Positions 17,557 through 27,414 are shown, numbered from the stretch's first letter. The stretch is DNA of 64,000 bases from Mycolicibacterium nivoides (GCF_003855255.1 NZ_CP034072.1:5233605-5297604), one strand, 5' to 3'. The notes: generated by a model not told the origin, from the sequence alone. A program made the numbers and translations.

Positions 17557-18462
17557 ATGCCAGCGACATACGTGGATCTGGCCGCCGAGCCGCGGTTGAC
17601 CACTGCCGAGACCCGCATCACCGTCACTCAGCGGGTGCCGCGGTGGATCAGGAAGAAGGACGTCGACCTGTCCGACGCGCTCGACTTCTGGTCCGCGGCC
17701 GGGGCGGCGGCCAACGTCATCATGCAGATGAGCTGGCCGGAGGTCGGCTACGGCGTCTCCGAAAGCCGGGTGGAATCAGGCAGTTTGGTGCATCACCCGT
17801 GGAAGCGGCTGCGCACCACCGCGCAGTACCTGACCGTCGCGATCCTCGGCACCGACGAGGAGAAGAACGCCTATCGCGAGGCAGTCAACGTCGCGCACCG
17901 GCAGGTCCGCTCCACCGAGGACAGTCCGGTCAAGTACAACGCGTTCAACCGCGAACTGCAGTTGTGGGTGGCGGCATGCCTTTTCATCTTCTACGAGGAC
18001 ACCCATCAGCTGCTCTACGGCAAGATGACCGAGGAGCAGGCCGAAGGCTTCTACCAGAGCGCCATGACGATCGGCACCACTCTGCAGGTGCTCGAGGAGA
18101 TGTGGCCTGCCACCAGGGCCGACTTCGACGCCTACTGGAACACCGCGTGCGAACGCGTCGAGATGACCCCGTTCGTGCGGGATTACCTCATGGTTCTGGT
18201 GGAGCTGCGGATGATCAACTGGCCGATGCGGATGATGCTGGCACCGCTGTTGCGGTTCTTGACCATCGGCTTCCTGGCGCCGGTGTTCCGCGACGCCATG
18301 GAACTGGAGTGGACCGAGACCGACCGGCGCCGCTTCGAGCATCTCTTTCTGTTCGTGGCGTTCGTCAACCGGTTCCTGCCGAAGGCCCTGCGCACGGGCA
18401 ACTATGCGGTGCTGTTGAAGGATCTGCGCCGCCGGATCCGTCGCAAGAAGGCCCTGATCTGA
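17557..18462 (+). CDS. DUF2236 (MpaB/Lcp-like oxygenase) family protein, first copy
   Basis: 301-residue protein of the DUF2236 family that includes rubber oxygenase Lcp and fungal MpaB, some of which are b-type haem oxygenases. Candidate haem-environment residues are HHPWKRLRTTAQYL (about 79-92) and AHRQV (about 113). GAGAGGAG gives a ribosome binding site before the ATG. Co-directional with mce, 31 bp after the Mas gene. It is likely to act on a lipid imported by the mce system, but no activity is shown for this subgroup. Confidence 0.75.
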   Translation: MPATYVDLAAEPRLTTAETRITVTQRVPRWIRKKDVDLSDALDFWSAAGAAANVIMQMSWPEVGYGVSESRVESGSLVHHPWKRLRTTAQYLTVAILGTDEEKNAYREAVNVAHRQVRSTEDSPVKYNAFNRELQLWVAACLFIFYEDTHQLLYGKMTEEQAEGFYQSAMTIGTTLQVLEEMWPATRADFDAYWNTACERVEMTPFVRDYLMVLVELRMINWPMRMMLAPLLRFLTIGFLAPVFRDAMELEWTETDRRRFEHLFLFVAFVNRFLPKALRTGNYAVLLKDLRRRIRRKKALI

Positions 18463-19166
18463 GCAAGGCGGCCACCCAACCGGTCCCGGGCACGCCGCTG
18501 TCGCAGTATCTCCGGGACCGGCGGTTCCTGTTCGTCCTACCGAGGGCGGTCTGCCTGCAGTCCCTGCATCCGACGATCGCCACCGGGATCTCGCAGCACG
18601 CACTGCTGCACCGGCGAGTCTGGTTGCACCACAAACGCACGGTGACCCAGGCGATCAGGATCGCCTTCGCCGACGTCGACATGCGGCCCTACATCCGGTT
18701 CGCACACGAAGAGGTCAAGGGCCGCGACCCGGCCGGGCAGAAGTACCACGCGCTCAACCCCGAGGTCTTCCACTTCCAGCACGCCACCTACGTGGAAAGC
18801 CTTGTGATGATGGTCAATACCTTCATCCGGAAGCTGGATGAGCGTGAGCACGAGCAGCTCTACCAGGAGTGCTGCTCGTGGTACCGCCGCTACGGCATCT
18901 CCACGCGACCGATGCCGGCGAGCTGGCCCGAGTTTTGCGAGTACTTCCAGCATGAGTGCCGTACCCGGTTGTCCGCGGGTGAGCACTTCGAGCCGTTCCG
19001 CCGGCAGATGTTCGCGCCGACGGACTGGTGGCCGCGGGCCGTGCCGCGGCGGGCGATCCGGGCCATGCAGCATCCGCGGGCTGCCGAGTTGACGGGGGTC
19101 GAGGTCAGCGCTCGCGACCGGCGCTCGCTGCGGCGATTCGCCGTGGTCAGCCAGGTTCTGTCCTGA
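18459..19166 (+). CDS. DUF2236 (MpaB/Lcp-like oxygenase) family protein, second copy, apparent CTG start
   Basis: About 235 residues. The conserved N-terminal family block (YLRDRRFLFVLPRAVCLQSLHP, here split as RRFLFVLPRAV and LQSLHPTIATG) must be translated, but no ATG, GTG or TTG precedes it in frame. A CTG overlapping the stop of the first copy (CTGA) with AGAAGG upstream at 8 nt is the best start, through translational coupling. The pair is encoded as an overlapping set with the first DUF2236 gene. HHKRTVTQAIRIAF aligns with the Arg/Thr segment of the first copy. Function is probably linked to the partner protein. Confidence 0.65.
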   Translation: MSKAATQPVPGTPLSQYLRDRRFLFVLPRAVCLQSLHPTIATGISQHALLHRRVWLHHKRTVTQAIRIAFADVDMRPYIRFAHEEVKGRDPAGQKYHALNPEVFHFQHATYVESLVMMVNTFIRKLDEREHEQLYQECCSWYRRYGISTRPMPASWPEFCEYFQHECRTRLSAGEHFEPFRRQMFAPTDWWPRAVPRRAIRAMQHPRAAELTGVEVSARDRRSLRRFAVVSQVLS

Positions 19167-19185
19167 GGGTTGACGGACCGCACTC

Positions 19186-19896
19186 GTGGTCGGCGAGAAT
19201 CACCGGGTGCCCAGAACTCGAGCGTGGTGTGTGATCGTCGCGGCAGCAGCACTGGCCGGCCTCACCGGTTGCACGAGCATCGTGTCCGGCACCGCACTGA
19301 AGAGGGCTCCGTCACCCGAGGAGAACAAGCTCGAGCAGGTCATGTTGCCGATCGAGGAACTCAAGGCGATCGTCGGAGCCAACAACCTGATGTTCACCAG
19401 CAAGACCGCGGACATGAACAACAACTTCTGGAAGATCCGCGACGAAAAGTGCCTGGGCGCACTGTTTCCCGCCGAGGATCTCGTCTACCTGTTCAGCTAC
19501 TGGGACGCGGTACGCACCCAGGTGGCCCAGGACCCAGACTCCGACCATCGCCACTGGGTACAACAGGCCGCCGTACTCTTCGCGTCAGAGGACGACGCCC
19601 GATTCACGCTCGAAAGCTCCAAGAAGTGGTGGGGGAAATGTGCGGGATCCGCGATCCCGCTCCGGGAGAAGCTGGGTGACGAGACCAGCGACCGCATCTG
19701 GCACATCGGCGATCTCGTCGTCGACGACGATCTGATCACCCAGACAACCACCCGGAGCGGAAGCGACGGATGGGCATGCCAACGTGCCCAGTCAGTGGTG
19801 GCCGCGACGTCCTTCGATGCCAAGGTGTGTGGCTACCAGATCCACGATCAGGCAGCCACCATCGTCAACAAGCTGGTCGCCAACGCCCACCGCTGA
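19186..19896 (+). CDS. Lipoprotein with PknH-sensor-like domain
   Basis: About 236 residues. The signal peptide ends in the lipobox LTGC (GLTGCTSIVSG), so it is lipid-anchored outside the membrane. The mature part resembles the extracellular sensor domain of PknH found in many mycobacterial lipoproteins, with conserved cysteines (EKCLG, KCAGS, ACQRA, VCGYQ) that probably form two disulfides. The start may also be the GTG at 19207, which leaves a normal signal peptide. Twenty bases after the second DUF2236 gene. It may be part of the mce transcript. Ligand unknown. Confidence 0.75.
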   Translation: MVGENHRVPRTRAWCVIVAAAALAGLTGCTSIVSGTALKRAPSPEENKLEQVMLPIEELKAIVGANNLMFTSKTADMNNNFWKIRDEKCLGALFPAEDLVYLFSYWDAVRTQVAQDPDSDHRHWVQQAAVLFASEDDARFTLESSKKWWGKCAGSAIPLREKLGDETSDRIWHIGDLVVDDDLITQTTTRSGSDGWACQRAQSVVAATSFDAKVCGYQIHDQAATIVNKLVANAHR

Positions 19897-19972
19897 AATT
19901 TGGCAGGCCGAAAGACCGTCGCGGTGCGCGATTTGCGGCGTGTCAACGTACAGACACGGTCGCTCGCGGTGC

Positions 19973-20665
19973 CTACAGGGCGGGCTTGGTCGCCGCGTGC
20001 AGTGCCACGATGCCGCCGGTCAGGTTGCGCCACTTGACTTGTGACCAGCCCGCCTCGCCGATGCGGCGGGCCAGCTCGGCCTGATCCGGCCAGGCGCGGA
20101 TCGACTCGGCCAGGTAGACGTAGGCGTCCGGGTTGCTCGACACGGCGGTGGCCATCCGCGGCAGCGCCTGCATCAGGTACTCCTTGTAGAGCGTGGCGAA
20201 CGCACCGTTGGTCGGCGTCGAGAACTCGCACACCACCAGCCGGCCGCCAGGCCGGGTCACCCGGGCCATCTCGCGAAGGCCTGCCACATGGTCGACCACG
20301 TTGCGCAGCCCGAAGCTGATGGTGACCGCGTCGAACACTCCGTCGGCGAACGGTAGCCGGGTGGCGTCTGCGCCGACCTTGGGCACCGGGCGGGACGCCC
20401 CCGCGGCAAGCATCCCCACCGAGAAATCAGCAGCCACACACCAGGCACCCGAGGTCGCCAACTCGACCGTCGACACCGCGGTGCCTGCGGCCAGGTCCAG
20501 CACCTTGTCGCCGGGGCCGATCCCCAGCGCCGCACGCGTCTGCCGGCGCCAGAACCGGTCGTGCCCGAGCGACAGCACCGTGTTGGTCAGGTCGTAGCGT
20601 CGCGCCACCGCATCGAACATCGATGCCACTTCGTGGGGGTTCTTCTCCAGGCTCGCTCGACTCAC
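19973..20665 (-). CDS. menG: Demethylmenaquinone methyltransferase
   Basis: 230-residue SAM-dependent methyltransferase of the UbiE/MenG family. It methylates demethylmenaquinone to menaquinone in the last step of the pathway. SAM motif [14 protein letters not shown] is at about residues 56-69, and [17 protein letters not shown] is the family signature. The syntenic gene is Rv0558 of M. tuberculosis. GTG start, leaderless-type -10 upstream. Confidence 0.93.
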   Translation of the reverse strand: MSRASLEKNPHEVASMFDAVARRYDLTNTVLSLGHDRFWRRQTRAALGIGPGDKVLDLAAGTAVSTVELATSGAWCVAADFSVGMLAAGASRPVPKVGADATRLPFADGVFDAVTISFGLRNVVDHVAGLREMARVTRPGGRLVVCEFSTPTNGAFATLYKEYLMQALPRMATAVSSNPDAYVYLAESIRAWPDQAELARRIGEAGWSQVKWRNLTGGIVALHAATKPAL

Positions 20666-20672
20666 AGTGCTG

Positions 20673-20678
20673 ACGCTA
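20673..20678 (-). promoter_or_regulatory. Leaderless -10 element (TAGCGT) of menG
   Basis: Minus-strand TAGCGT is followed by 7 nt (CAGCACT) and the GTG start of menG, the spacing expected for a leaderless mRNA. The identical hexamer and spacing precede bpoC. Confidence 0.5.
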
Positions 20679-20826
20679 CCGGGCGGCGCTCAATACATTG
20701 ACAGTGACCGAAACCCTGGCGCCCCGTCGCCACTGCCTGTGGACTCCCTGCGAGTCGGATGGTGCGGGAATGGGCGGGACGGCCGACGCCTTGAACCGCA
20801 GGGAACGAAAAGTCGAAGGGTTGATC

Positions 20827-21651
20827 ATGAGCGAAAAAGTGTGGTTCATCACCGGTGCATCGAGGGGTTTCGGGCGGGAATGGGCGATCGCGGCCCTGGA
20901 CCGGGGTGACAAGGTCGCCGCCACCGCGCGCGATACCGCGACGCTCGCCGACCTGGCCGACAAGTACGGCGACGCGCTGCTGCCGATCCGGCTGGACGTG
21001 ACCGACCGCGAGGCGGACTTCGCCGCCGTGAAAGAGGCCCACGACCGGTTCGGCCGGCTGGACATCGTCGTCAACAACGCGGGCTACGGCCAGTTCGGGT
21101 TCATCGAGGAGTTGTCGGAGGCCGACGCCCGCGATCAGATCGAAACGAACGTATTCGGCGCGCTGTGGGTCACCCAGGCCGCGCTGCCGTACCTGCGCGC
21201 CCAGGGCAGCGGGCACATCATCCAGGTGTCCTCGATCGGCGGCATCACCGCATTCCCCCTGGTCGGCATCTACCACGCGTCAAAGTGGGCGCTGGAAGGG
21301 TTCTCGCAGTCACTGGCCGCCGAAGTCGCACCGTTCGGCATCCGTGTGACGCTGATCGAGCCGGGCGGGTTCTCCACCGACTGGGCCGGATCCTCGGCCA
21401 GACATGCTGCCCCGCTGCCGGATTACGACGAGGCCCGCGCCGCCGCGCAACGCGCCCGGGCACAGCGCAGCGCCAAGCCCGGTGATCCCAAAGCCTCGGC
21501 CGAGGCGGTGCTCAAGATCGTCGACGCCGAAAACCCGCCGCTGCGAGTGTTTTTCGGCGAGCTGCCGCTGCAGCTGGCCAAAGCCGACTACGAAAGCCGG
21601 CTGGCGACCTGGGAGCAGTGGCAGCCGGTGTCGGTCCTGGCGCAGGGCTGA
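20827..21651 (+). CDS. Short-chain dehydrogenase/reductase (SDR)
   Basis: 274-residue classical SDR. The cofactor motif TGASRGFG (residues 8-15) and R/D residues after it favour NADP(H) or NAD(H) binding undefined. NNAG at about 83-86, Ser-Ser in QVSSIGGI, and catalytic YHASK are all present. GAAGGG serves as ribosome binding site before the ATG. It is divergent from menG. Substrate unknown: the family covers oxidoreductases of sterols, sugars and acyl compounds. Confidence 0.88.
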   Translation: MSEKVWFITGASRGFGREWAIAALDRGDKVAATARDTATLADLADKYGDALLPIRLDVTDREADFAAVKEAHDRFGRLDIVVNNAGYGQFGFIEELSEADARDQIETNVFGALWVTQAALPYLRAQGSGHIIQVSSIGGITAFPLVGIYHASKWALEGFSQSLAAEVAPFGIRVTLIEPGGFSTDWAGSSARHAAPLPDYDEARAAAQRARAQRSAKPGDPKASAEAVLKIVDAENPPLRVFFGELPLQLAKADYESRLATWEQWQPVSVLAQG

Positions 21652-21692
21652 ATTTCTTCGCGAGATCCGGTCTGCAGCAACGCTGACCAGCG

Positions 21693-21698
21693 TACGGT
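21693..21698 (+). promoter_or_regulatory. Leaderless -10 element (TACGGT) of the haloperoxidase-like hydrolase
   Basis: TACGGT is followed by 7 nt and the ATG at 21706, without a ribosome binding site. Confidence 0.5.
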
Positions 21699-21705
21699 TG
21701 AAAAC

Positions 21706-22542
21706 ATGCCCACGATCACGACTTCTGACAATGTCGAGATTTTCTACCGGGACTGGGGCTCGGGCCAGCCGATCGTGTTCAGCCATGGCTGGCCGTTGTC
21801 CGCCGACGACTGGGACACGTTCATGCTGTTCTTCCTGCAGCACGGCTACCGTGTCGTCGCCCATGACCGGCGCGGTCACGGGCGCTCCTCGCATGTGGCC
21901 GACGGCCACGACATGGATCACTACGCCGACGACCTCGCCGCCGTGGTCCAGCACCTGGACCTGCACGACGCGATCCACGTCGGGCACTCGACCGGCGGCG
22001 GTGAGCTGGTGCGCTACCTGGCCCGGCACGGGCTGGAGCGGGCAGCGCATGCGGTCCTGATCAGTTCGGTGCCGCCGCTGATGGTCAAGACCGATGCCAA
22101 CCCGGGCGGCCTGCCCAAGTCGGTGTTCGACGATCTGCAGGCGCAGTTGGCAGCGAACCGCTCGGTGTTCTACCGTGCGCTGCCGTCAGGTCCGTTCTAC
22201 GGCTTCAACCGGGAACAGGAGAAGACCCCGCAGCCTGCCCGTGAGGCGATCATCGCCAATTGGTGGCGCCAGGGCATGATGGGCGACCCCAAGGCCCACT
22301 ACGACGGCATCGTGGCGTTCTCCCAGACGGATTTCACCGAGGATCTCAAGACGATCACCCTGCCGTCACTGGTGATGCACGGCGAAGACGACCAGATCGT
22401 GCCGTACGCGGATTCCGGTCCGCTCTCGGCAAAGTTGCTGCCCAACGGGACGCTCAAGAGCTACCCCGATTTCCCGCACGGCATGCCGACCACCCAGGCC
22501 GAGACGATCATGGCCGATCTGCTGGAGTGGCTGCGTTCCTGA
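21706..22542 (+). CDS. Alpha/beta hydrolase, non-haem chloroperoxidase family
   Basis: 278-residue alpha/beta hydrolase. The oxyanion motif SHGWPLSADDW, the nucleophile elbow GHSTGG (Ser about residue 99), Asp in GEDDQIVPY and His in FPHGMP form the full triad seen in cofactor-free haloperoxidases/esterases. No signal peptide, so cytoplasmic. Substrate unknown; most members have promiscuous perhydrolase or esterase activity. It converges with mgtA, 23 bp between the stops. Confidence 0.88.
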   Translation: MPTITTSDNVEIFYRDWGSGQPIVFSHGWPLSADDWDTFMLFFLQHGYRVVAHDRRGHGRSSHVADGHDMDHYADDLAAVVQHLDLHDAIHVGHSTGGGELVRYLARHGLERAAHAVLISSVPPLMVKTDANPGGLPKSVFDDLQAQLAANRSVFYRALPSGPFYGFNREQEKTPQPAREAIIANWWRQGMMGDPKAHYDGIVAFSQTDFTEDLKTITLPSLVMHGEDDQIVPYADSGPLSAKLLPNGTLKSYPDFPHGMPTTQAETIMADLLEWLRS

Positions 22543-22565
22543 AACCGGTTACGTCCGAAGGGTGA

Positions 22566-23696
22566 TCAGGCAGCGCGCAACTGCCGCAGGCCCTGCACGG
22601 CCTCGTAGTGCCCGATCAGCTCATCGCAGATCGCGGGCCAGGTGCGGCTCAGCACGCTGCGACGCGCGGCCACCGAGTAGCGCGACCGCTCGGCGATCAG
22701 ATGCTCCACGGCAGCGGGCAGGGCGGACTCGAATTCCTCGACGGGCAGCAACAACCCGGTGCGGTACGGCGCCACCAGATCCCTGGGGCCGCCCGCGTCG
22801 GGGGCGATCACCGGCAGGCCGGAGGCCATCGCCTCCTGCACGGCCTGGCAGAATGTCTCGTGCTCACCGGGGTGGACGAAGACGTCCATGCTGGCGTAGG
22901 CCGCGGCCAGCTCAGGGCCGTGCAGTTCTCCCGTGAAAACGGCTGTGGGCAAGACTGTTCGGAGTTTGGCGCGGTCCACGCCGTCGCCCACCACCACCAG
23001 CTGAAGGTCGTCCCGCCCAGCGAGTGCGGCCAGCCGCTCCACGTGCTTCTCCGGCGCGAGCCGCCCGACGAACCCTACGATCGGCCTGCACTCGGGAGAC
23101 CACGTCGCCCGCAGCTGCTCATCGCGGGCCGACGGAGCGAAACCCGTGATGTCGACCCCGCGACCCCACTTGAACACCCGGGGAATCCGGTGGGCTTCAA
23201 GGTTTTCCATCGCCGAGGTGGACGGGGCCAGGGTGCGGTCGGCCTTGCTGTGCAGGCGACGCGTCCACGCCCACGAGGCACGCGAGAGGACACCGACGCC
23301 GTAGCTCTCGGCGAAACCGGCGACATCGGTCTGGAACACCGCCACCGTCGGCACACCCAGGTGGCGGGCGGCATGGACACCGCCCCAGCCGAGCAGTGCC
23401 GGCGATGCGAGATGCACGACGTCGGGGTCAAAGCCGCGCAGCACGTTCACCATCCGGAAACGCGGCACGCCCAGCGGCAGTGAGGTCACTTTGGGAAACA
23501 TCCGCGAGGGCACCCGGTGCACCCGCACACCGTCGTGCACACGGTCGGCGGGCGGCTGACCCCGCGGGGTGTCCGGGGCGATGACGAGTACCTCGTGGCC
23601 GGTGCGGCGGAGATGCTCGATCACCCGAAGCACCGAGTTGGTGACGCCGTTGACATTCGGGAGGAAGGACTCTGCAACGATCGCAACGCGCACCAC
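22566..23696 (-). CDS. mgtA: GDP-mannose-dependent alpha-mannosyltransferase MgtA
   Basis: 376-residue GT4 (GT-B fold) glycosyltransferase. N-terminal [16 protein letters not shown], donor-site segment [15 protein letters not shown] and the C-terminal ExxxxxxxE motif [19 protein letters not shown] mark the family. The ortholog Rv0557 (MgtA/PimB) adds mannose to glycolipid acceptors of the cell envelope (mannosylated glucuronic-acid diacylglycerol and lipomannan-type structures). It follows menG in the mycobacterial order with two insertions. GTG start, no strong ribosome binding site. Confidence 0.9.
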   Translation of the reverse strand: MVRVAIVAESFLPNVNGVTNSVLRVIEHLRRTGHEVLVIAPDTPRGQPPADRVHDGVRVHRVPSRMFPKVTSLPLGVPRFRMVNVLRGFDPDVVHLASPALLGWGGVHAARHLGVPTVAVFQTDVAGFAESYGVGVLSRASWAWTRRLHSKADRTLAPSTSAMENLEAHRIPRVFKWGRGVDITGFAPSARDEQLRATWSPECRPIVGFVGRLAPEKHVERLAALAGRDDLQLVVVGDGVDRAKLRTVLPTAVFTGELHGPELAAAYASMDVFVHPGEHETFCQAVQEAMASGLPVIAPDAGGPRDLVAPYRTGLLLPVEEFESALPAAVEHLIAERSRYSVAARRSVLSRTWPAICDELIGHYEAVQGLRQLRAA

Positions 23697-23770
23697 CGAA
23701 TGGTCGCAGCGGCACCTGTCCCCGAGGTAGCGTCCGGGGATACGACACGCTAAAACCTGATGCGCGGGTC

Positions 23771-23776
23771 TAATGT
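23771..23776 (+). promoter_or_regulatory. Leaderless -10 element (TAATGT) of the thioredoxin-fold lipoprotein
   Basis: TAATGT then 6 nt (TGCGAC) then the ATG at 23783. Fits a leaderless start. Confidence 0.55.
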
Positions 23777-23782
23777 TGCGAC

Positions 23783-24475
23783 ATGCGATTGTCGCGCGTT
23801 GCTGCAGCGATGCTGGCCGTCCTGGCCTTGGCTGTCGCCGGGTCCACCACCGGGTGCACCCGGCTGATCGACGGTGCCGCGCAGGCCAGCGGCGACAAGC
23901 CCGGCAGCGAGATCACCGAGGACGGCTCGGGAATCCAGATCGGCTATCCGGATGCGCCCGCCCAGATCGAGTTCTTCACCGAACCGCAGTGCCCGGCGTG
24001 TGCGCACCTGCAACATGAGGCCGGCGACGCCATCGCGGCCGCTGTCGGCCAGGGCCGGCTCGCGGTGACGTACCGGCCGCTGACCTTCCTGGACAGCTTG
24101 GGCACCGAGTATTCGGCGCACGTCGCCAATGCCATGTTCCTGGCCGCGGGCCCGAACACCACGGGGACTGCGTTCCAGGCGTTCGTGCAGGACCTGTGGG
24201 GCCACCAGGACCCTGAGGGTTCGCCCGGCCCGACCAACGACGCCATCGCCGCCATGGCCTCGGAGAGCGGCGTCGGCGCCGAGCAGACCGACAAGATCGC
24301 CGCCGGCGAGCAGATCATCGATTCCCAAGAGCTCAACGACGCCAACGCCGAACTGCTCAGCGAAACCCAGTACGAGGTGTCCACCCCGGCGATCTACGAC
24401 CTCGTCGGCGAGCAGGTGATCGACACCAGCGACCCTGACTGGCTGGCCAAACTGCTGGCTACGCCGCAGAACTGA
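23783..24475 (+). CDS. DsbA-like thioredoxin-fold lipoprotein
   Basis: 230 residues. The signal peptide ends at the lipobox TTGC (Cys25), so the protein is lipid-anchored on the outer face. The mature part has a thioredoxin/DsbA fold with active site CPAC ([10 protein letters not shown]) and cis-Pro region TPAIYDLVG. It probably oxidises or isomerises disulfides of exported proteins; redox direction is unknown. Divergent from mgtA; its stop overlaps the minus-strand gene behind it by about 17 bp. Confidence 0.85.
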   Translation: MRLSRVAAAMLAVLALAVAGSTTGCTRLIDGAAQASGDKPGSEITEDGSGIQIGYPDAPAQIEFFTEPQCPACAHLQHEAGDAIAAAVGQGRLAVTYRPLTFLDSLGTEYSAHVANAMFLAAGPNTTGTAFQAFVQDLWGHQDPEGSPGPTNDAIAAMASESGVGAEQTDKIAAGEQIIDSQELNDANAELLSETQYEVSTPAIYDLVGEQVIDTSDPDWLAKLLATPQN

Positions 24476-24980
24476 TCCGGCTGGGCCGTCGCTGCAGGAA
24501 CGCCAGCAGCGCCAGCGCCGCGGCCGCCACCAGCCAGCCCACCACCGCGATCGACCCGGCCGGGATGATCGCCAGTGACGCATCGCGATCACGGACCCGC
24601 ACCAGGTCGGGATTGTTCTTGTCGTACTCGACGTAGATCCGCATCCCGGTGTCGAGTTCGGAGGGGTACAGCACACCCAACTCGGGTCGATAGGTCACCC
24701 GGTCGGGCGTGACGAACTCGATCGTCGAGCGCCGTGGCCCGGCACTGAGCACCTCGGCCGCGGCCACCCCCATGTTGCTCTCGATCTGCTGGTCGTTGCG
24801 CCAGGCGCCCACCACCAGCAGCACCGACTGCAGCGTGACCAGGCAGGCGGCGATCACCACGCCGATCCGCACCCGCCGGATGATCCGCTGCGACCGAGTC
24901 TCCCCCGGTTCGCCGTAAAGATGCGGGATCAGCGGCTGCACCCACGCCCGCAACCGCGCGGCGATCTGCGTGGGCCTCAC
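24459..24980 (-). CDS. DUF3592 membrane protein (Rv0556-like)
   Basis: 173 residues with two membrane helices (about 45-62 and 140-165) flanking an extracytoplasmic beta-rich domain that carries the DUF3592 hallmark [13 protein letters not shown]. The GTG at 24980 overlaps the menD stop (GTGA). An upstream extension inside menD is not used. In M. tuberculosis the equivalent Rv0556 lies between mgtA and menD. Function unknown. Confidence 0.8.
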   Translation of the reverse strand: MRPTQIAARLRAWVQPLIPHLYGEPGETRSQRIIRRVRIGVVIAACLVTLQSVLLVVGAWRNDQQIESNMGVAAAEVLSAGPRRSTIEFVTPDRVTYRPELGVLYPSELDTGMRIYVEYDKNNPDLVRVRDRDASLAIIPAGSIAVVGWLVAAAALALLAFLQRRPSRISSAA

Positions 24981-26602
24981 AGGGCAGCCTTGATCGACGC
25001 GTGCAGCGCCCGCAGCGACGACCGGTCGGCCTTCACCTCCAGCACCCGCATCCCGTCGAAGGGTTCGGCCAATGCGGCACCGAGCGCGTCGGCCTCCACC
25101 TGGCCGCATTCGACGTGATAGGCGCGGCACAGTGCCGCGACGTCCACATCGTGCGGGGTACCGAAGATCCGCGACGATACGTCGGAGAACCGCGGATCAC
25201 CCTGCTCCAGCAGCTCGAAGATGCCGCCGCCGTTGTCGTTGGACACCACGATGGTCAGATTGCGCGGCGTCGGCTCGGTGGGCCCGACCAGCAGGCCCGA
25301 GCTGTCGTGCACGAAGGTCAGATCCCCGATCAGGGCAATGGTCCGGCCGTCGTGTGCCAGCGCGGCGCCGATCGCCGTCGACACCGTGCCGTCGATACCG
25401 GCCACACCACGGTTGGACCGCACCTTGATGCCCTCGGTGCCCAGCCCGACCAGGGCGGCGTCACGCACCGGGTTGGAGGCCCCGAGCACCAGCTGGTCGC
25501 CTGGGCGCAGCGCGTCGGAAACGGCGGCGGCCACGTGCAGACCGGTGGTCAGTGGGTGCGACGCGAGTTGTTGGCGCACCGCCGCCAAGGCATGCCGGTT
25601 GAGCTCGGCGCAGCGGGCCAGCCAGGCCGGGTCCGGGGTCCCGGTCGTTACCGCCCGGGTGCCGGTGGCCATCGAATTGCCCGAGACGTCGGGCCAGCGC
25701 GGACCGGTGGTCAGCGCGTACACCGGCACCGCCGGATCGGCCAGCAGTGCCGACACCGGCCGGTGCAGGGTGGGCCGACCCAGCATGATGACCTGCTTGG
25801 GGTGCACGAGACGCAGTGCCAGAGGATGCAGCGGGTTCCCCGGAAGCGGTGCGGTGGGCTCGGCCACCGTCGGCAACCCGGCCAGGTTGGGGTGCACGCC
25901 GGCGCCGTGTCCGGCGATCACCACGGTGTCCGGCGTGAGGTCGATCTCCAGCGGCTGATCGAAGCTCACCGGCGGGGTGTAGGTCCACGGCTTGCCGTCC
26001 GGGCGGCCCGCCGGAAACGAGGAGTCCCCGTGTGCGTTGTCGGGGACCAGCGGTTCGCGCAGCGGGATGTCGAACTGCACCGGGCCGGCGTTGGCGGTGC
26101 GCGATCCGGTGGCCGCCGCGAGCACCCGGCAGGTCGCCGAACGCCACTGAGCGTTGAGCGAATCGAGCTTTTCCGGTGACTCCTCAGCCAGACCCACACT
26201 GATGTTGGCCCGCACCTGGGTACCGAAATAGCCCAGCTGCTCGAAGGTCTGGTTGGCGCCGGTGCCCAACATCTCATAGGGGCGGTTGGCGCTCAGCACG
26301 ATCAGCGGCACCCGGGCGTAGTTGGCCTCGACGACAGCGGGGCCGAGGTTGGCCACCGCCGTGCCGGAGGTCATCGCGATGCAGACCGGCGCTCGTTCCG
26401 CGACCGCGAGCCCGATGGCCAGGTAGCCGGCCGTTCGTTCGTCGATGCGGACGTGCAGGCGGATCCGTCCGGCGCGGTCGGCGTCGGACAGCGCGAACGC
26501 CAGCGGGGCGTTACGCGAGCCCGGGCACAGCACAACGTCGCGGACGCCGCCGCGGATGAGTTCGTCGACGACTACGCGCGCCTGTGCCGTCGAGGGGTTC
26601 AC
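24977..26602 (-). CDS. menD: 2-succinyl-5-enolpyruvyl-6-hydroxy-3-cyclohexene-1-carboxylate synthase
   Basis: 541-residue ThDP-dependent enzyme that adds 2-oxoglutarate to isochorismate in menaquinone synthesis. N-terminal [16 protein letters not shown], Glu in the ThDP-activating region, and the C-terminal [13 protein letters not shown] and [11 protein letters not shown] motifs (Mg-ThDP binding) are complete. The GTG at 26602 is chosen over 26605 because a -10 TAAGGT lies exactly 6 nt before it and because [14 protein letters not shown] matches the mycobacterial N-terminus. Ends overlapping the DUF3592 gene. Confidence 0.95.
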   Translation of the reverse strand: MNPSTAQARVVVDELIRGGVRDVVLCPGSRNAPLAFALSDADRAGRIRLHVRIDERTAGYLAIGLAVAERAPVCIAMTSGTAVANLGPAVVEANYARVPLIVLSANRPYEMLGTGANQTFEQLGYFGTQVRANISVGLAEESPEKLDSLNAQWRSATCRVLAAATGSRTANAGPVQFDIPLREPLVPDNAHGDSSFPAGRPDGKPWTYTPPVSFDQPLEIDLTPDTVVIAGHGAGVHPNLAGLPTVAEPTAPLPGNPLHPLALRLVHPKQVIMLGRPTLHRPVSALLADPAVPVYALTTGPRWPDVSGNSMATGTRAVTTGTPDPAWLARCAELNRHALAAVRQQLASHPLTTGLHVAAAVSDALRPGDQLVLGASNPVRDAALVGLGTEGIKVRSNRGVAGIDGTVSTAIGAALAHDGRTIALIGDLTFVHDSSGLLVGPTEPTPRNLTIVVSNDNGGGIFELLEQGDPRFSDVSSRIFGTPHDVDVAALCRAYHVECGQVEADALGAALAEPFDGMRVLEVKADRSSLRALHASIKAAL

Positions 26603-26608
26603 CACTCC

Positions 26609-26614
26609 ACCTTA
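26609..26614 (-). promoter_or_regulatory. Leaderless -10 element (TAAGGT) of menD
   Basis: Minus-strand TAAGGT followed by GGAGTG (6 nt) and GTG at 26602. Decides the start of menD. Confidence 0.55.
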
Positions 26615-26618
26615 TTCG

Positions 26619-27401
26619 TCAGTTCTGACCGGCCAAGAACTCGAGCAGCGCGGCGTTGACGACATCGGGCTTCTCGATGAAGCCGAGATGACCGGTGTCG
26701 GGGATCTCCAGGTAGCGCGCCTTCGGGATTGCGTCGGCCACCTCACGGCCCAGGTGGGGCGGCAGCACGACGTCGTCGGCGAACCCGATGACCAGCACCG
26801 GAGCCGTGATGGACCGGTAAGCAGGCAGCCGGTTGCCCACCGGAGCAGCGTCAGACTGGGCGAGCAGCCCCGGAGTCTGCTTGGTGGGCCACATGGTGAA
26901 CATCTCACTCCAGTCGCGCACCTGGGCGTCGTCGTTGAGGGTCTTGGGCGAGAAGCTCTCCAACATCCGGAGCTTGGCATCGAACGTCGGCGGCAGTTGA
27001 ATGCCCGAGGCCGCAAGGTCGCGTTCGGCGGTACGGAAGAACTCGCGGGCCCGGTCGTGGCGGCCGCGGGTGGCCATCAAGACTGCCGAACGCACCAGAT
27101 CCGGACGGGCCAGCATCAGTTCCTGGGCGATGAACGAACCCATCGACACACCCACGATGTGCGCCGGAGCAGCATCCAGCTTCTCGATCAGCTCGGCGGT
27201 ATCGGCCACCATCTGTTCGGTGCCGAACCCGTCGGCGTTCTCGGTCGCGCCGATCCCGCGGTTGTCGAAAGTGATGACGCGGTAACCGGCCCGCTGCAGC
27301 GCCGGGACCTGATGCAGATGCCAGGTGCGGCCAGCGCCTCCCCGTCCGGCGATGAACACCACGGGGACGCCCTTGCCTCGCTCGTCATAAGCCAAGTTCA
27401 T
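26619..27401 (-). CDS. bpoC: Alpha/beta hydrolase BpoC (peroxidase/esterase-like; possible MenH)
   Basis: 260-residue alpha/beta hydrolase syntenic with Rv0554 between menC and menD. Oxyanion segment IAGRGGAGRTW, nucleophile elbow GVSMGS (Ser about residue 94), Asp in GFADDVVLPP and His in DTGHLGF complete the triad. It is named after bacterial haloperoxidases. Because no other menH (SHCHC synthase, also an alpha/beta hydrolase) is seen here, it may fill that step, but this is inference. Small cytoplasmic enzyme, 260 residues, usual size. Confidence 0.85.
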   Translation of the reverse strand: MNLAYDERGKGVPVVFIAGRGGAGRTWHLHQVPALQRAGYRVITFDNRGIGATENADGFGTEQMVADTAELIEKLDAAPAHIVGVSMGSFIAQELMLARPDLVRSAVLMATRGRHDRAREFFRTAERDLAASGIQLPPTFDAKLRMLESFSPKTLNDDAQVRDWSEMFTMWPTKQTPGLLAQSDAAPVGNRLPAYRSITAPVLVIGFADDVVLPPHLGREVADAIPKARYLEIPDTGHLGFIEKPDVVNAALLEFLAGQN

Positions 27402-27408
27402 CCGGCCG

Positions 27409-27414
27409 ACGCTA
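27409..27414 (-). promoter_or_regulatory. Leaderless -10 element (TAGCGT) of bpoC
   Basis: Minus-strand TAGCGT, 7 nt, then ATG at 27401. Same hexamer as menG. Confidence 0.5.

Noticed and set aside
22545..22558. AACCGGTT as a second KstR-like site
   Set aside because: Last fixed base does not match and it lies between two convergent stops where no promoter is needed.
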